From: Adiantum capillus-veneris
Lineage: Eukaryota; Streptophyta; Polypodiopsida; Polypodiales; Pteridaceae
NCBI GenBank assembly: GCA_014529385.2
Contig: CM043968.1
Location: 24,492,513 to 24,556,512, forward strand
DNA length: 64,000 bases
Direction: 5' to 3'
Part shown: positions 49,324 to 63,661 of the stretch, piece by piece
Layout: each line of letters starts with the position of its first letter
How positions within the stretch are numbered: the first letter of the stretch is position 1
Notes under the pieces: generated by a model
Databases searched by the model: none
Seen by the model: only the letters and a program-made list of their open reading frames with translations
What the model was told of the DNA's origin: nothing
Program-made: the position numbers and the translations under genes

Positions 49324-49324
49324 G

Positions 49325-49453
49325 TGTAAGACCGCGGGGGACTGGACCATGCAACTCTCCACCCAACCGTGCCATATATAGACTCCTAGCCCCTAAATAT
49401 AGCGCCCCTTGACCGCATGTCCATCCTGGCCCTTGGCCCTGCCCTTGGCCTGA

Positions 49454-49455
<2 letters not shown>
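49325..49455 (-). repeat. 5' LTR of element D (131 bp)
   Basis: TGTCAGGCC... to ...GGTCTTACA on the minus strand, with a TATA box CTATATATGG at about 49381-49372. Nearly identical to 43944-44073. Confidence 0.9.

Positions 49456-49456
<1 letters not shown>

Positions 49457-49497
<41 letters not shown>
49457..49497. repeat. (CT)n microsatellite, right flank of element D
   Basis: About 20 units directly outside the 5' LTR. It pairs with the array at 43886-43946 as the split target. Confidence 0.95.
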
Positions 49498-49501
<4 letters not shown>

Positions 49502-50638
49502 CCTGCTAATGGATAGATGACTCTTCATCTATGGTAACTACCTGGGGTACCTTTTACCCCTCGATACTATTGATAACACTGATATCTCTCCCTTTTGGAA
49601 ATTTATCTTGCAAACTTCCAAGGGAAGAGCCTTTTTTCTCTAACTCTCTTTCCCTCTACACCCAGATAGGAATAATTGGGAATTCTATCGTGAAGTATCA
49701 TTGGGCTTCTCGCAACCCTGATAAAATATCTCTCTTGTTTTTTTCCCACATTGTATCTAGGTATCCATTGTAAAACAATCAGGCTATAGATATTCTACTG
49801 CCATAATTTATCACTAATTTCCACCTTAAAATCCTTGACAATCATAAGAAGGCATAATGTCTCATATTTACTGAGGGTATGATTGCTCTCCGTATGCATT
49901 GAAAATACTATCAGATAGGTACCCCGGTTAATGAGACTTTCTTTGAAATATCTCTTGTGTAGCACTGCTTGAGGTCGTGATTTTGGACTTGGTACATTTT
50001 TCTAGGCCTATGGCTCTTGTGGGGAGAGGTAAAGGTAATAATACGTGGGAATAGAGCCCATGGGGGGAATAACTAAAAATTTAAGGCGCCTATTGGGGCT
50101 CTAAGAGTATCACTATTTTTTTGGGCCATCATGCTAGCGTGACAGCGATACACAAGCCAATGCAGGAAATGATTGCCGCCTGCTCCATTTTGGGGCTGTT
50201 GCAAGTGGCACCGCCGCATATCCTCTGACTTGGTGGGTGGATACTCAAGGGGTGTAGAGCCATCTACTACGGATCGGGCTCCACAGCCAATAACCTTATA
50301 AGGTGAGCTGCGGCTCACTTAGCTTCCATTGGGTTAAGGTTTTTTTTCTTTATTCTGTTGTGTGCATTCAAACGGGTGTGTGCTTTGTACTCTGCAAGCA
50401 ATTTTGGTGATGGCTCCTAGCAAGAAAGCACAGGTCGACTCTACAGAGGTACTTATGCAGAATTTTTTTTGCATTGGTAAATAATCTTTAGGATAAGAAG
50501 GGTATGGCATATAGTTATTTGTTGATTACCGCAGAGAGTACTGTGTGGCGGTGCCATGTTGTACATGCTCGATGATTATGTGGAAATACTTACCTGGGAT
50601 TGGCTTGATGAACTGGCTGTAAGGGTATATGTTGACTG
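49498..50638. other. Unassigned
   Basis: No recognised gene. An inverted repeat GTGAGCTGCGGCTCAC is at about 50302-50317. An ATG at about 50411 opens a short MAPSKKAQVDSTE frame followed by GAGGTACTT, which could be a small first exon, but nothing supports it further. Confidence 0.35.
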
Positions 50639-51354
50639 AACTTACAAATGGTTGCATGCTTGTCTATATATTGATAGAGAACTGGATGTGAATTTGAAAT
50701 GATCGACTGGCTTCTTGCCGATCCTTTGTATAGGATACTCGAAGCTACTCTATGCTGGCCTTAGAGGTTGTCGACTGACCATTTGTCTAACTACAAGAAT
50801 AACAGATTATGATGCTCTTCTGAGTGACAGGTATGAGGTATTGCATGCTTTCTAAAGTACTTACCTAAAGTTGATTGGTTAGTCTCTCTCTATAAAGGCT
50901 ATATCTCCAAATCTGTAAGGTATTGGTCGGGGTTGTAGCATGTCTCTTGGTATCCAATTTAAGGTTTGGATTTGGAGAGGATAAGGTCTGCGGCTTTGGA
51001 TCTGGTTTTCTCTATATTTGAGTTTATGGTCGGATTGACTTACCCTAACCCTTGGCGTGTATGGAAATGACATCTCTCTGTGCTTTGATCATGTTACCTG
51101 GCTTCTTTCGCACTACTTTTTGACTGTTGTTTTTCTAGACCGACTGGGTTGCTGTACAGTCACTACTAACAGGCTGTTTGGGATGAGTATGCTTAGACTC
51201 TTGGCACTATATGTTGGTGGCATATTGGATAGAGTGAGGGTATTTGCTTGCGGATTTATTTGTTGCCGAGCAAGAGACAGTTGACTGTTTTTTGCAGTAT
51301 TATCTGACTGTTGTTTGTAAACCGACTGGATTGCTTGCTTATATATGATGAATG
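50639..51354. repeat. Tandem duplication, unit 1 (716 bp)
   Basis: It starts AACTTACAAATGGTTGCATG and is followed directly by a second unit with the same start at 51355. Shared landmarks are GATCGACTGGCTTCTTGC, GGATTTGGAGAGGATA, TTGACTTACCCTAACCCTTG and GAGCAAGAGACAGTTGACTG. No coding frame is conserved between the units. Confidence 0.9.
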
Positions 51355-52105
51355 AACTTACAAATGGTTGCATGCTTGTCTATATATTGATAGACAACCG
51401 GATGTACAGAACTAGGCTGGAAAAATTTAGTGGCTCTTTTATGGTGTGACTTTGAATTGATCGACTGGCTTCTTGCTGATCCTTTGTATGGGATACTCAG
51501 AGCTACTCTATGCTAGCCTTAGAAGTTGTCGACTGACCATTTGTCTAACTACAAGAAGAATAGATTTCAGATGCTCTTTTGAGTGATAGGTATGAGGTAA
51601 TGCATGATTTCTAAAGTACTTACTTATAGCTGAATGGTTAGTATTTCTCTATAAAGGCTATATTAAAAAATTTGGATGGTATTGTTCGGGGGTGTAGCAT
51701 GCCTCTGTGTATCCAATTTAAGGTTTGGATTTGGAGAGGATAGGGTCTCCGGCTATGGATCTGGTCTTCTCTATATTTGAGTTTATGGTTGGATTGACTT
51801 ACCCTAACCCTTGGCGTGTATGGGAATGGATATCTCTTTGTGCTTTGATCATGCTAACTGGCTTTTTCGCACTACTTTTTGACTGTTGTTTTTCTAGACC
51901 AACTGGGTTGCTGTACAGTCACTAATGACAAGCTGTTTGGGATGAGTATGCTTAGACTCTCGGCACTATATGTTGGTGGCATATTAGATAGAGTGAGGGT
52001 ATATGCTTGCGGATATTTTTGCTGCCGAGCAAGAGACAGTTGACTGTTTTTTGCACTATTATTTGACTGTTGTTTTTAGACCGACTGGATTGCTTGCTTA
52101 TATAT
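51355..52105. repeat. Tandem duplication, unit 2 (about 751 bp)
   Basis: The second copy of the preceding unit, with a 43-bp insertion near its start. After its end a 25-bp piece (GCCGAGCAAGAGACAGTTGA type) is duplicated once more at 52106-52130. Confidence 0.9.
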
Positions 52106-54037
52106 TTGCTGTCGAGCAAGAGACAGTTGAGATGATTACACTTATGGTAATTTGAATTTCGGGTAATCATTATAGCGTAATGGAACCTGCAGGCAATCCA
52201 ATATGCTTTAAAGGTGGTACTGACCATGTATCCATGGCATGGTGGGTTTAGTTCGGGTGTATTATTGGGAATGATGAAATAAAGGAAGGATCGGATCCTT
52301 GCCATGGTTTGATATAGGATAGCTTATGCTATCGTATGTTTTCTTAGCCAATTTGCAGTTTGGGTTGCCTTTCTTGCTATGGATATTTTGCAGACACTTT
52401 TTCGGGTGCGGACTGTTGCATAGCTCACTCTATCTGTCAAGGAGTAAAGTGTGAAACAGAGTGCAGTTTCGGGCTGCTGGACTGCTCTTCCCTCTCAGTT
52501 TGAGGGATCTGACATACCCTAAGTCTTAGCATTATCTGATAATGCTGAGTGGTGGGACTGAGTTTTAGTGTATGACTATGTGAGGTTCCTTGCCGATGAT
52601 GGAAAGGTAAGCTTTCTATTGCTGGTCTTGACTGGTTTTTTTTGCCGACTGTTTTTTATGACTCTTTGCAGTATTTGGTAAATGGTATATTGGTAAGTGG
52701 ACTGGCTAATTTGACTGATTTGCTGATGGATAAAAGACGAGAAAAAGTTCTACTTTTGGCTGACTTGGGTCTCGGATCTTGTACGACTGTATAAAGTTCC
52801 GTGAAGATCCTTGCCAGGGATTGAGGTATGTAAAGGCAGGATACCCCTTGCTGGTCTTAACCGTTTTTTTGCCGATAATTTTTTGTCAACTGCTGGCAGT
52901 ATATGGTAGTGGTATATGGGAAAGGGTTACTGGACTTTTTCGACTGGATTACTGGTGAATTAAAATGCTGCCTAGACCGATTGGCTGCTTGTAAAAGGTT
53001 CTTATCATTACTGTGAATTTCATTTGAAATGGGGCTGTGGCTCAAAAGATTGTTAAAATTTATTTAAAATTAGGTTCTCTGAAATCTTTATGATGGTAAA
53101 AGTACTGGAAGAAAAAGACAGCCCTTGTCATTGACTATTTAAATCTGATTGATAACACTAAAATCTAACTACATATTAACATAAGAAACAATTGGAATAG
53201 CATGAACATTGTTCTGGGCTATAAAAACTTCACTTAAAAGAATGGAAGGAAAGAATTCAACTGGAACCAGAACTGAAAAGTTGTTTTCAAATTCTAAACC
53301 TTAGCAGCATGATTTTTTTTCTCTTTTGGTACCTTGGTGACATGGATGACAACTAGGTCACCCCAGTTACTTGCAATGCTGTTTGGAAGCTAACGAATGG
53401 TTTGTTTTCTTACTGTGGATGCAGGTAAGGGTGTCCTTTCATTGGCTGCTATTTGAGAGGATGAAATGCTGTATACTTTCTACTGTAACATTTATCAGGA
53501 CCTTCTTTCCCTAATATGGCCTGACATTGGCATGTATTTTTTAGATATTCAGTCGAAAGGAATACATGATTATGGACTTTGACTGTAGACATTGGTTTTT
53601 GTTGCCGGTTGAGGGCAAGGGGAAAGGGAGAAATTCCACCCGAAAATAGAGAAAAATATAGTAAAAACCCACAAAATAAGCCTAATTTTCTAAAATTTCC
53701 TCATGGCAAATTCAATGAAAGGCATTTTGTTTCCCGAACACTGTTTTTGCAGGTGATCCAGTCATGGCGATGCTACCTGCCACACAGTGCGAGTGAAGAG
53801 ACGTTGAGTCTCCACAGATGGTGACTCATTTGATTAGCGTCTATGTGCATGAGAATATCGATTTGAGGATATTGGGAGAACCTCTTGAATTGATTGTAGA
53901 CATGGGTAAAGGGAGATTCACATAGGTAGGGGTTCTGCCCCCGCCACTCATCAGCTAATTCGTTGTCTTTTGCTAACTGCCACTAGCGTGAAATACTCCA
54001 CTCTTCAGCAAGGCGGGGGTAACGACCTGAGTTTTCC
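52106..54037. other. Unassigned, with internal repeats
   Basis: An imperfect direct repeat of about 155 bp starts at about 52582 and 52804 (CCTTGCC..., TTGCTGGTCTT, TTTTTGCCGA, then GGACTGG...). Several GTAAG and TTGCAG motifs give it an intron-like look. No protein family recognised. Confidence 0.4.
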
Positions 54038-54061
54038 AACTCTGTCAAAATTGACAGAGTT
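54038..54061. repeat. Perfect 24-bp hairpin
   Basis: Arms AACTCTGTCAA and TTGACAGAGTT with a two-base AA loop. It is not followed by a T-run. Confidence 0.9.
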
Positions 54062-56013
<1,952 letters not shown>

Positions 56014-56046
56014 TTTTTTTTTTTTTTTTTTTTTGGGGGGGGGGGG
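56014..56046. repeat. T21G12 homopolymer pair
   Basis: About 21 T followed directly by about 12 G, then a G/A-rich tail. Confidence 0.9.
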
Positions 56047-56399
56047 AGGGGGAGAGAGAGAAGTTTTTCCTAGGACACCTTATTGTAAGCATATGATTAA
56101 TGGTGTGTGCATACGCGAACAAATAGGGAGAAGATCGTTCACTTGGATCAACCCTTGAACACCTTAGTGATGGTGAACATTAATGGGGTTGCACACCCGC
56201 CAAGAACCATCTTCTCCCCTATGCTAGGGTTATAGGGTTTATCCAATTGCATGAACTTCTCCCTCATTGTGTGCACTATTGAGACACTCTTTGCCTTCTT
56301 AAGACATACCTTTTCTCTTCATTCAGATGTTAGTGCAGGATATCTTCTCAAAATCTTCATCCCCTTCTGTTGCAAAGCTGCCTTTCTTTTTTTATTTTT
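56047..56399. other. Unassigned
   Basis: No gene recognised. Confidence 0.4.
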
Positions 56400-56600
56400 A
56401 TAACCAATGCAATTATCTATGCCCACATCTTGACAAGATGTATAATTATGAAAGATATTGATAAAAGCAAACAAGTTCATAAAGATGAGATTATTGGTCA
56501 GCAACAATCTTTGGCCCACATGTATGTCGATGTTTGTCGGCTTCTCTATCCGCAATGTGGTCTCCTCAAATGCATTGTTTGCATGACTTACCTAATAAGG
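56400..56600 (+). pseudogene. PPR-like gene fragment 1
   Basis: The frame reads NAIIYAHILTRCIIMKDIDK, SKQVHKDEIIGQQ, then AHMYVDVCRLLYPQCGLLK. In PPR proteins of the PLS class the order is YAxILxAC...D...GKQVHxxII...N.LVDMYAKCG, and each block is recognisable here in degraded form. These proteins bind organellar RNA. The fragment has lost residues between the helices and is not functional. Confidence 0.55.
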
Positions 56601-56849
56601 TCAAGGCCAAGTAGCATTATGCGAACATGGAGTCATGCAAATTGAAGTGTATTTTGGAGTCATTCTATTGATGATGTGCTTTCTTGGATAACACAATAAG
56701 TTTTCTATTGTAACCACAATAAAGTCCATGTGTGGTGCACCTCGGAGAGTAGAACATGTGGTTGAGGAGATTTTTATTGAGGAAGTCTATTATGGGATTG
56801 TACTTATCGCAAGTTATGTCAATAACATGGATATGAAAAATAAACTCTT

Positions 56850-56950
56850 GGTCAATATTATTGATTGCAAAGTGAGGACCTGTCAAAAAATGTGATTAAC
56901 TATGCTTGCATCTTAAATACATGTGGCATTATGCAAGAATAATGTGCTTA
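56850..56950 (+). pseudogene. PPR-like gene fragment 2
   Basis: The frame VINYACILNTCGIMQE at about 56890-56940 matches the YACILKACG helix of PLS-class PPR repeats. About 90 bp here align almost base for base with 59065-59165 (fragment 4). A stop follows directly. Confidence 0.5.
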
Positions 56951-57919
56951 GTATTGTTGTGCTCAACCTGTATGCCATTGATGCATCTAAAGTTGTTCAA
57001 TGCTATGAGGAGTGAAATGTCAGGTTGTGTGTGCTCTCAAGGGTATGTCAAATTGGTAAGGCAACTCTGAAGATCAAGGGCAGGCAAGGGGCAGTGGATA
57101 TGTATAATTTATGTGGTTTTTAGGACCAAAGTGCTCTGCCATGGTACCTATCAAAAGTGGCTGGTCAAAGTGTGCAAAGTACATGAATGGAAGTGCCAAA
57201 GGTAGCCTTCAGTGTGTCTACAGGCCGGTCCAGACAGCTCCTCAATCAGAGCTACGGAGTGAAAGAAATGGCGGTTTGAAGTTCAAAGTGGTTTGCAGAT
57301 CCTTGCTAGATTGGCAAGTTGCAGACAAATGGTTAGAGCTGAAGTAAATACGTAGACTTGAAGCAATCGTCTTATGGTGCATGTCGGTCTTTTCGGATCG
57401 AAGATCAAAGTTCAAATGACCAAGATATGAGTAGTTGAAGTTTCATTGTGGGCCAGTTATGTGCCAATTTAACTTCCTCAGTAGATGTGCCATTGGGAGT
57501 ATTTTTGAGATCGCGAGGGTTTTGCACGAACATTATATAACACAAGAAGGACATAGGAAGTTACAGGGCATCAATTAGAGTTTGGAGCAGGGAGTTATAG
57601 CGGATGGAAAGTGATGACAATTGCCGACATGGTGGTACTAAATGAACGAGGGCGATTTTTGGTTATGCCATCCAAGGTCTCAATGAAGTCAAGGTGTGGT
57701 GCAACTTTTGTTTGGCGTATTGTGGCGAGTGTGTGTAGGTAAAATCATGTCGTTCTGAAGATGTTTTTGAGAGGAGTGGGGTGTTGTGAGTACCTTGAAA
57801 CCAGAGAGGCATTCTGGTGTGTTTTTGGGTGTGTTCCCATTCCCCCTCTCCACCATCAAGAATGTTATCAAGTAAGGGTCCATTTTGTAAAGCACTAGCC
57901 TATTTTGACAAATAGGAAT
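56951..57919. other. Unassigned
   Basis: No supported frame. The + frame 57111-57347 has no domain. Confidence 0.4.
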
Positions 57920-58015
57920 TGAGGTTTTCTTCTCCATATACAATCATCTATACTTCATTGTGGAGGCATGTGACATTATGCAAGAAGTTGACATGGAAAC
58001 AATATCATGATGAGG
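57920..58015 (+). pseudogene. PPR-like gene fragment 3
   Basis: The frame YFIVEACDIMQEVDMETIS near 57940-58000 resembles the same helix as fragments 2 and 4 (YACIL.ACGIMQE). Too short for a firm call alone. The common strand and spacing with the other shards support it. Confidence 0.4.
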
Positions 58016-59064
58016 CTGGAATAGTAGTCATCTTGGAATTCTTTATTTGTACCAATACAGTAGGATACTTCCAAATATTTGTGATAATGGGTTACTTTAC
58101 GAGGACACGTGTATATTGGTCAGTATGTATGCCAAGTGTTGTGTTTCTTGGATTGCTTCCAATTTAGGATGTTATTTCTTGAGTGCACTTATTGTAGGGT
58201 ATGTCAAGCATGTGTAGGACAGTAAAGATATTAGTTGACTGGCTCCTCCTATGCTTGCATCTTGGTGAACATATGCACGGCCACATTATTAGTGAGGGGC
58301 AATGATTTGGTCCACACATTTTCTGATGTAATGTACTTTTTAAATACTGAAAGTTTTTTATGAGCTCCATGTTTGTAGTGTAGTCTCTTGAAATGCAAAG
58401 GTCATACAACATAGTCAATAAGGGAAGGGCCAAAGAGCATTGACTAAGAGTGCATGCTTAGGGAACATAGTGGTCAGTATGCGTACAAATTTTACTATAT
58501 CTTGGACTACTTTCTCAAAATTTTATGTTTTGGATGGCACAACAAGATTTCTTTTGAGAGCACAACATCTCATTGGAGAGCTGCCTATTAGGGTAGAGGG
58601 GCCAGTTGTGGTACGGCCCCCAGAGAAAGGACAAATAAAACCATAATATAACACACTTGATGACCAAAAGAAGCACGAAAAAGAGCAGCCAAAACGGCTA
58701 GTTGATTTGAAATAACGTCATTTCATTGGCCAGTGTGTCGGTTCAAGCCTCCGTGGTCACATTTTACCTCTTTTGGTCTTCGTTGATCTTCTTATTCATG
58801 CCGATTTTTTATACACATGATTCCGAAAATGGTGCCGCAACCATCGGCTCTCAAATCCAACCAGCCCCAAATTAATTCTCGTGAAAGCTTGTGAGAAGGC
58901 GATTAAAATGAGCAGCTAAGCGCAAGAAGTCGAGCTCGGAGGAAAGAGATTGAAGCTCCCCAAGTTACCCGTCCCCCTACTGGCTCCTCTACCCTAAGGA
59001 TGTTCTTTCTTTCATGACGCTTATTCTAGGTTGTGCCAAAGATGGCTAAAGAAGCTCTTGGTCA
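58016..59064. other. Unassigned
   Basis: No supported frame and no repeat termini seen. Confidence 0.4.
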
Positions 59065-59165
59065 TTTTTGTTGAGTGCAAAGTGTGAGTCTTTTAGCAAA
59101 TATGATTAGCTATGCTTGCATCTTACTGACATGTGGCATTATGCAAGGATTGGGAGAAGAGTGTT
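59065..59165 (+). pseudogene. PPR-like gene fragment 4
   Basis: The frame ANMISYACILLTCGIMQG again matches the PPR helix. The DNA resembles 56850-56950 closely, so these are two copies of one decayed repeat unit or gene. Confidence 0.5.
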
Positions 59166-59274
59166 GTGTTGATGAACATGCAATGAAAACATTGTTCTAC
59201 ACTATTACCATCATGTCAATGAGAATTACATTGAATACTACTGAGCTTTTGGCTAAGATTAATGGGCTTTTCCT

Positions 59275-59311
59275 TGTGTGTGTGTGTGGGGGGGGGGGGG
59301 GGGGGGGGGGG
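59275..59311. repeat. (GT)n and G24 homopolymer
   Basis: A short GT run joined to about 24 G, followed by a GGGA/GA-rich stretch to about 59353. Confidence 0.9.
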
Positions 59312-59353
59312 CAGGGAGGGAAGAGAGAGAGAGAGAAAGATAGAGAGAGAGAG

Positions 59354-60535
59354 TAAGAGTCAAACAAACATTTTTCATTTTTTTTTTGTGTGTAAAATTG
59401 GTACGGATTGGACCATGTTTAAGTTCTAGCTAAGTGAAGAACGATTCTAGGAAAATTTATTTGTTATCTTTGTTCAAACCAAGTGAGTAAGGGAGAGAAA
59501 ATTACTTTTTGGCCTGCCCAAAGGGCAAAGGCTATAGAGATGCCTTCTCTTTTGGCTGACTAAAATAGAAAAAAAGTTGAGTTGTATTTCAAGCATTTTT
59601 TGATAGGCCAAAAATGTTGATTGGTTGAAATAAGATAGTGGGCACTCATTTAAGTGAAGTGTGTGTACATCTAATGATGAAAATGTTTTGAGTTTTACTA
59701 CTGTTTTCTTTTCTTTTCACTGGAAAAGGGTGTAAAGTTTTACTACTATTTTTTGAGTGCATAGGAGTAGGCATTACTATATCCAAAAAATCATGAACTT
59801 GCAGAGTTATACTTGATGGCTCTACTAGTAGGGAGTGCCAATTTTGGTTTGGGGCTGTATTAAGGGGTATCTATTCTAGATACTCCGCGTAAATGATTTT
59901 TGAATTGGGTGAGTTGAAACGAAGGGTGGGGGATTTAATAGATGTCTCTACACACTCTCTCTTATCCCTGATGCTTTGCAGGTCTATCTGTGTCTCTTTT
60001 CGGGTACACGCGAGAGGAAGATGGGGTCTGGAGCTTGAATGTAGGGTGTTGTGAGCAGGGACACTGTCAGAGTCTAGGTGCAAAGGAGAATACGCAACCA
60101 TGGAGAGTGTCGGGGAACGACTGATGCTGCTCGTGATAGTAATGTGCGTGCATGTGTGTGAAGCACAACGGGCTCCAAGTAGGGGACAGGGATGGCAGAG
60201 TGCAATGGTATAAGGCTAACGATTCGTGACATTGTGTATGCTGCAGATCTGTTCAATGCAGGGTGGAAAAACTTGGAGTGTGTGCACGCATTGCAGCGCC
60301 TGAAAGAATTAAATGGCAGGCGGAGACACGAACAATGATAGTGTGTGTGTGTGAGAGAGAAGAATGAGGATAGAGAGGGGAAGGTGGAGACATAGGGGGA
60401 GTATATGTGGTTGTATGTTGCTTGAGATGGACAAGGAGCGAGTATATTGAGGAGACCAAGGTAGGCATGGAGGGCAGCAGGCATGGAAAGGGTGACAATG
60501 CTATTGATAGCAAAAGCGAGTGATGGGCTGCAGAT

Positions 60536-60538
<3 letters not shown>
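59354..60538. other. Unassigned
   Basis: No gene recognised. The right part (60000-60500) is richer in G on + but only low-complexity frames are open. Confidence 0.4.

Positions 60539-60571
<33 letters not shown>
60539..60571. repeat. (CT)n microsatellite
   Basis: About 16 units. Confidence 0.95.
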
Positions 60572-60574
<3 letters not shown>

Positions 60575-61765
60575 TAGGTGAATTGGGCAGTTCGTGGAGC
60601 CAGAGGATGTATGATGCTAGGCAAGTAGCGATTGATTGAAGGCAACCATGCAAGGAGCAGAGCAGGCACGACGAGGCCGGTGGGAGCACCCTGCAGGTGA
60701 AGGGGGATGGGGTTTTGTGAGGGCTTGTTTTTTGAGAGAAAAGGTGGGACCAAAATGTCCTCTCCAGTTTTCCTGTAGCTCACGTGAACTCACAACCGAT
60801 GGGTTTTCGGCTGCCAACATGTTCGCAACCAGCATTCCAGGTGAATTGGCTCTATGTGCCCGCTCAATAGGTTGGTTAGAGGGCATCCACATGGCACACC
60901 AGCCATTTATGGGTCTTGGGGCATGTAGAACAGAGGGAAGATCCCCAGATAGGGACCTCCCACCCCCCTTGTATCGTGTTGCAGATTGGTTGAGTACCAG
61001 CGTTTTGGGCTCTGTGTGTGTGTGTGTGTGTGCATCTCTTTCTCATGCGATTACCCTCCCCAAACTATTCCTTGCATTTTCATTTGTTACAGGTTGGAAC
61101 CACGCCGAGGAGGGTGTACATACCATATCAGACAGACAGAGAACTATTGGGCTGCCCACGTATCCCTTGCTAAAGATCTTCACTGATGCACAGTGGTTCA
61201 TTGCTACATGCTGATTCAGAAACGGGGTGGTTGTTCATTTCAAAAGAGGGTTGCTATCTCTGGTTGCTGCCTTGTTCACCTTTGTTAGTGCCACTTTGAC
61301 ATGGTATTAGAGTAGGGGTGTGCTGAAGGCTTGTTTGAGGTGCTGGTTTAACGTGATAAAAAGCAACGTATGGCTGTGGTTGCTGCTGTTTTTCTAACTA
61401 TTTGGGGCTGATTTTCTGTTGTGGTGGGCTTTCTGGTGCCACTTTGGCATATTATTATAGCCACAGTGTCCTCAAGAGTTGAATCCTCGGTCGGAGCTTG
61501 TTTGAGGTGTCACAAACTGATGATGTGGCATGACATACACATTTACTAGTTGCCTCGACAGTAGCTTTCTGACCCAAGTAGCCGAGATAGTCTCCTGTTT
61601 GTAGTCGTCATTACTTTCTCCAATGCCGGGGGGCTTAGCAAGTGGGGGTGCATAACCACAATGAGCGGGTGGCAGAGGAGGGGCAATGTTCATTGCCATG
61701 CCAAATTAGGAAGAGGAAGGATGCAGTGAGGGGCTATGGAAGAGAGGGTGTGATTGATAGCCTTT
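60572..61765. other. Unassigned, one long open frame without homology
   Basis: A + frame of 192 codons (60636-61214) is open but crosses a GT repeat (about 61014-61031) and shows no domain, so I do not call a gene. The rest has short frames only. Confidence 0.35.

Positions 61766-62703
<938 letters not shown>

Positions 62704-62735
<32 letters not shown>
62704..62735. repeat. (GA)n microsatellite
   Basis: About 16 units. Confidence 0.95.
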
Positions 62736-62738
<3 letters not shown>

Positions 62739-63586
62739 TTTGATGACACAAAAGGCCGTTTTCTAGGAAAAATTTCAATTCATTATAGCTTATACATCAA
62801 GTTATAAACCCTACTACAGATCTTAAAAGCATTGGGTCATGCAAAGAGTGTCGAGTTGTAGCTTCATCTTCAAAAAATGATATAACCATGGGTTAAGACA
62901 CGGTGTCCTTCATGGGGTTGCCTTTTGAGAGTTACTAGATGGCTTCTACTCTCTTCTACATAAGATGCCACTGTTAGTAGTTAGATGGAGCACCTTATTG
63001 GTGCTTTGGAGGATGATGTAATTTGATAATGAAGCATTAAAGCTAATATAGGCTAGTGGCACTACATTATGGATGAATAATAAGTGTTTTCACTTTGGAG
63101 TGAGGAGAGGGAGAAGAGGGTTACCAAAATTGGGCTTTGCCTCCTTTTCACTTAAGCAACGCGTGGGTCACATACTAGTACATATGATAGGAGTATTTGA
63201 TTTTCTTTCCAAACCTTGAAAGCACACTAGTGTTAACCAAGCCTCGCTGAAGCCAATCTCGAGATTATAAAAGAGAACTACTTTGCAAAAAAAAAAAAAA
63301 CGATGCCTTTCTTTGTGTGTGAAAGAGCTCTAAACCTTTAGATGTTTGGAGTTCTGATGGATGTGGATGATTACAGTGGCCAATCTAGGCTATGCTAATA
63401 CAGAAAAGCAAAACTATGAAAAGCAGCAGATGGCAGAGGATGTCAAAGGAGAGTGAGCTGGCTCACCTTTTGTGACAGAAGCTAGCTTTGAAAAAGGTTT
63501 CCCAAAGCCCATTTTCACCCTCGGGCCTCCACTTTCACACACACACGTTCTCACCCTGAAAGATTTTGCTTCGTCTCAAGACTCTC

Positions 63587-63588
<2 letters not shown>
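62736..63588. other. Unassigned
   Basis: No supported frame. A14 run at about 63287-63300. Confidence 0.4.
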
Positions 63589-63637
<49 letters not shown>

Positions 63638-63661
63638 TCACACACTCTCTCTCTCTCTCTC
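63589..63661. repeat. (CT)n/(CA)n/(CT)n microsatellite
   Basis: CT run to about 63619, CA run to about 63637 with one CTCACA interruption, then CT to 63661. Confidence 0.95.

Larger units (their letters stand above)
43944..49455 (-). mobile_element. Element D: LTR retrotransposon with very short LTRs, non-autonomous (5.5 kb)
   Basis: Two direct repeats of 130-131 bp bound a 5.25-kb interior. On the minus strand the 5' LTR (49455-49325) ends CTTACA and is followed after one base by TGGTATCAGAG, the primer site for initiator Met tRNA. The interior ends with AAAGGGGGGAG before the 3' LTR (44073-43944). LTRs start TGTCAG. They differ by about two substitutions and one indel, so the insertion is fairly young. 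Both outer flanks are (CT)n, so the target was a microsatellite and the duplication cannot be resolved. I find no gag or pol motifs inside. LTR size is as in TRIM elements, interior size as in LARDs. Confidence 0.85.

Noticed and set aside
50302..50317. GTGAGCTGCGGCTCAC hairpin as a Helitron 3' end
   Set aside because: No CTRR terminus follows at the expected distance and no 5' TC end was found.
50411..50460. Small first exon MAPSKKAQVDSTE with a donor-like GGTACTT
   Set aside because: No downstream exon or homology, and too short to stand alone.
60636..61214. 192-codon + open frame
   Set aside because: No recognisable domain, crosses a GT repeat, and opposite-strand frames are also open.
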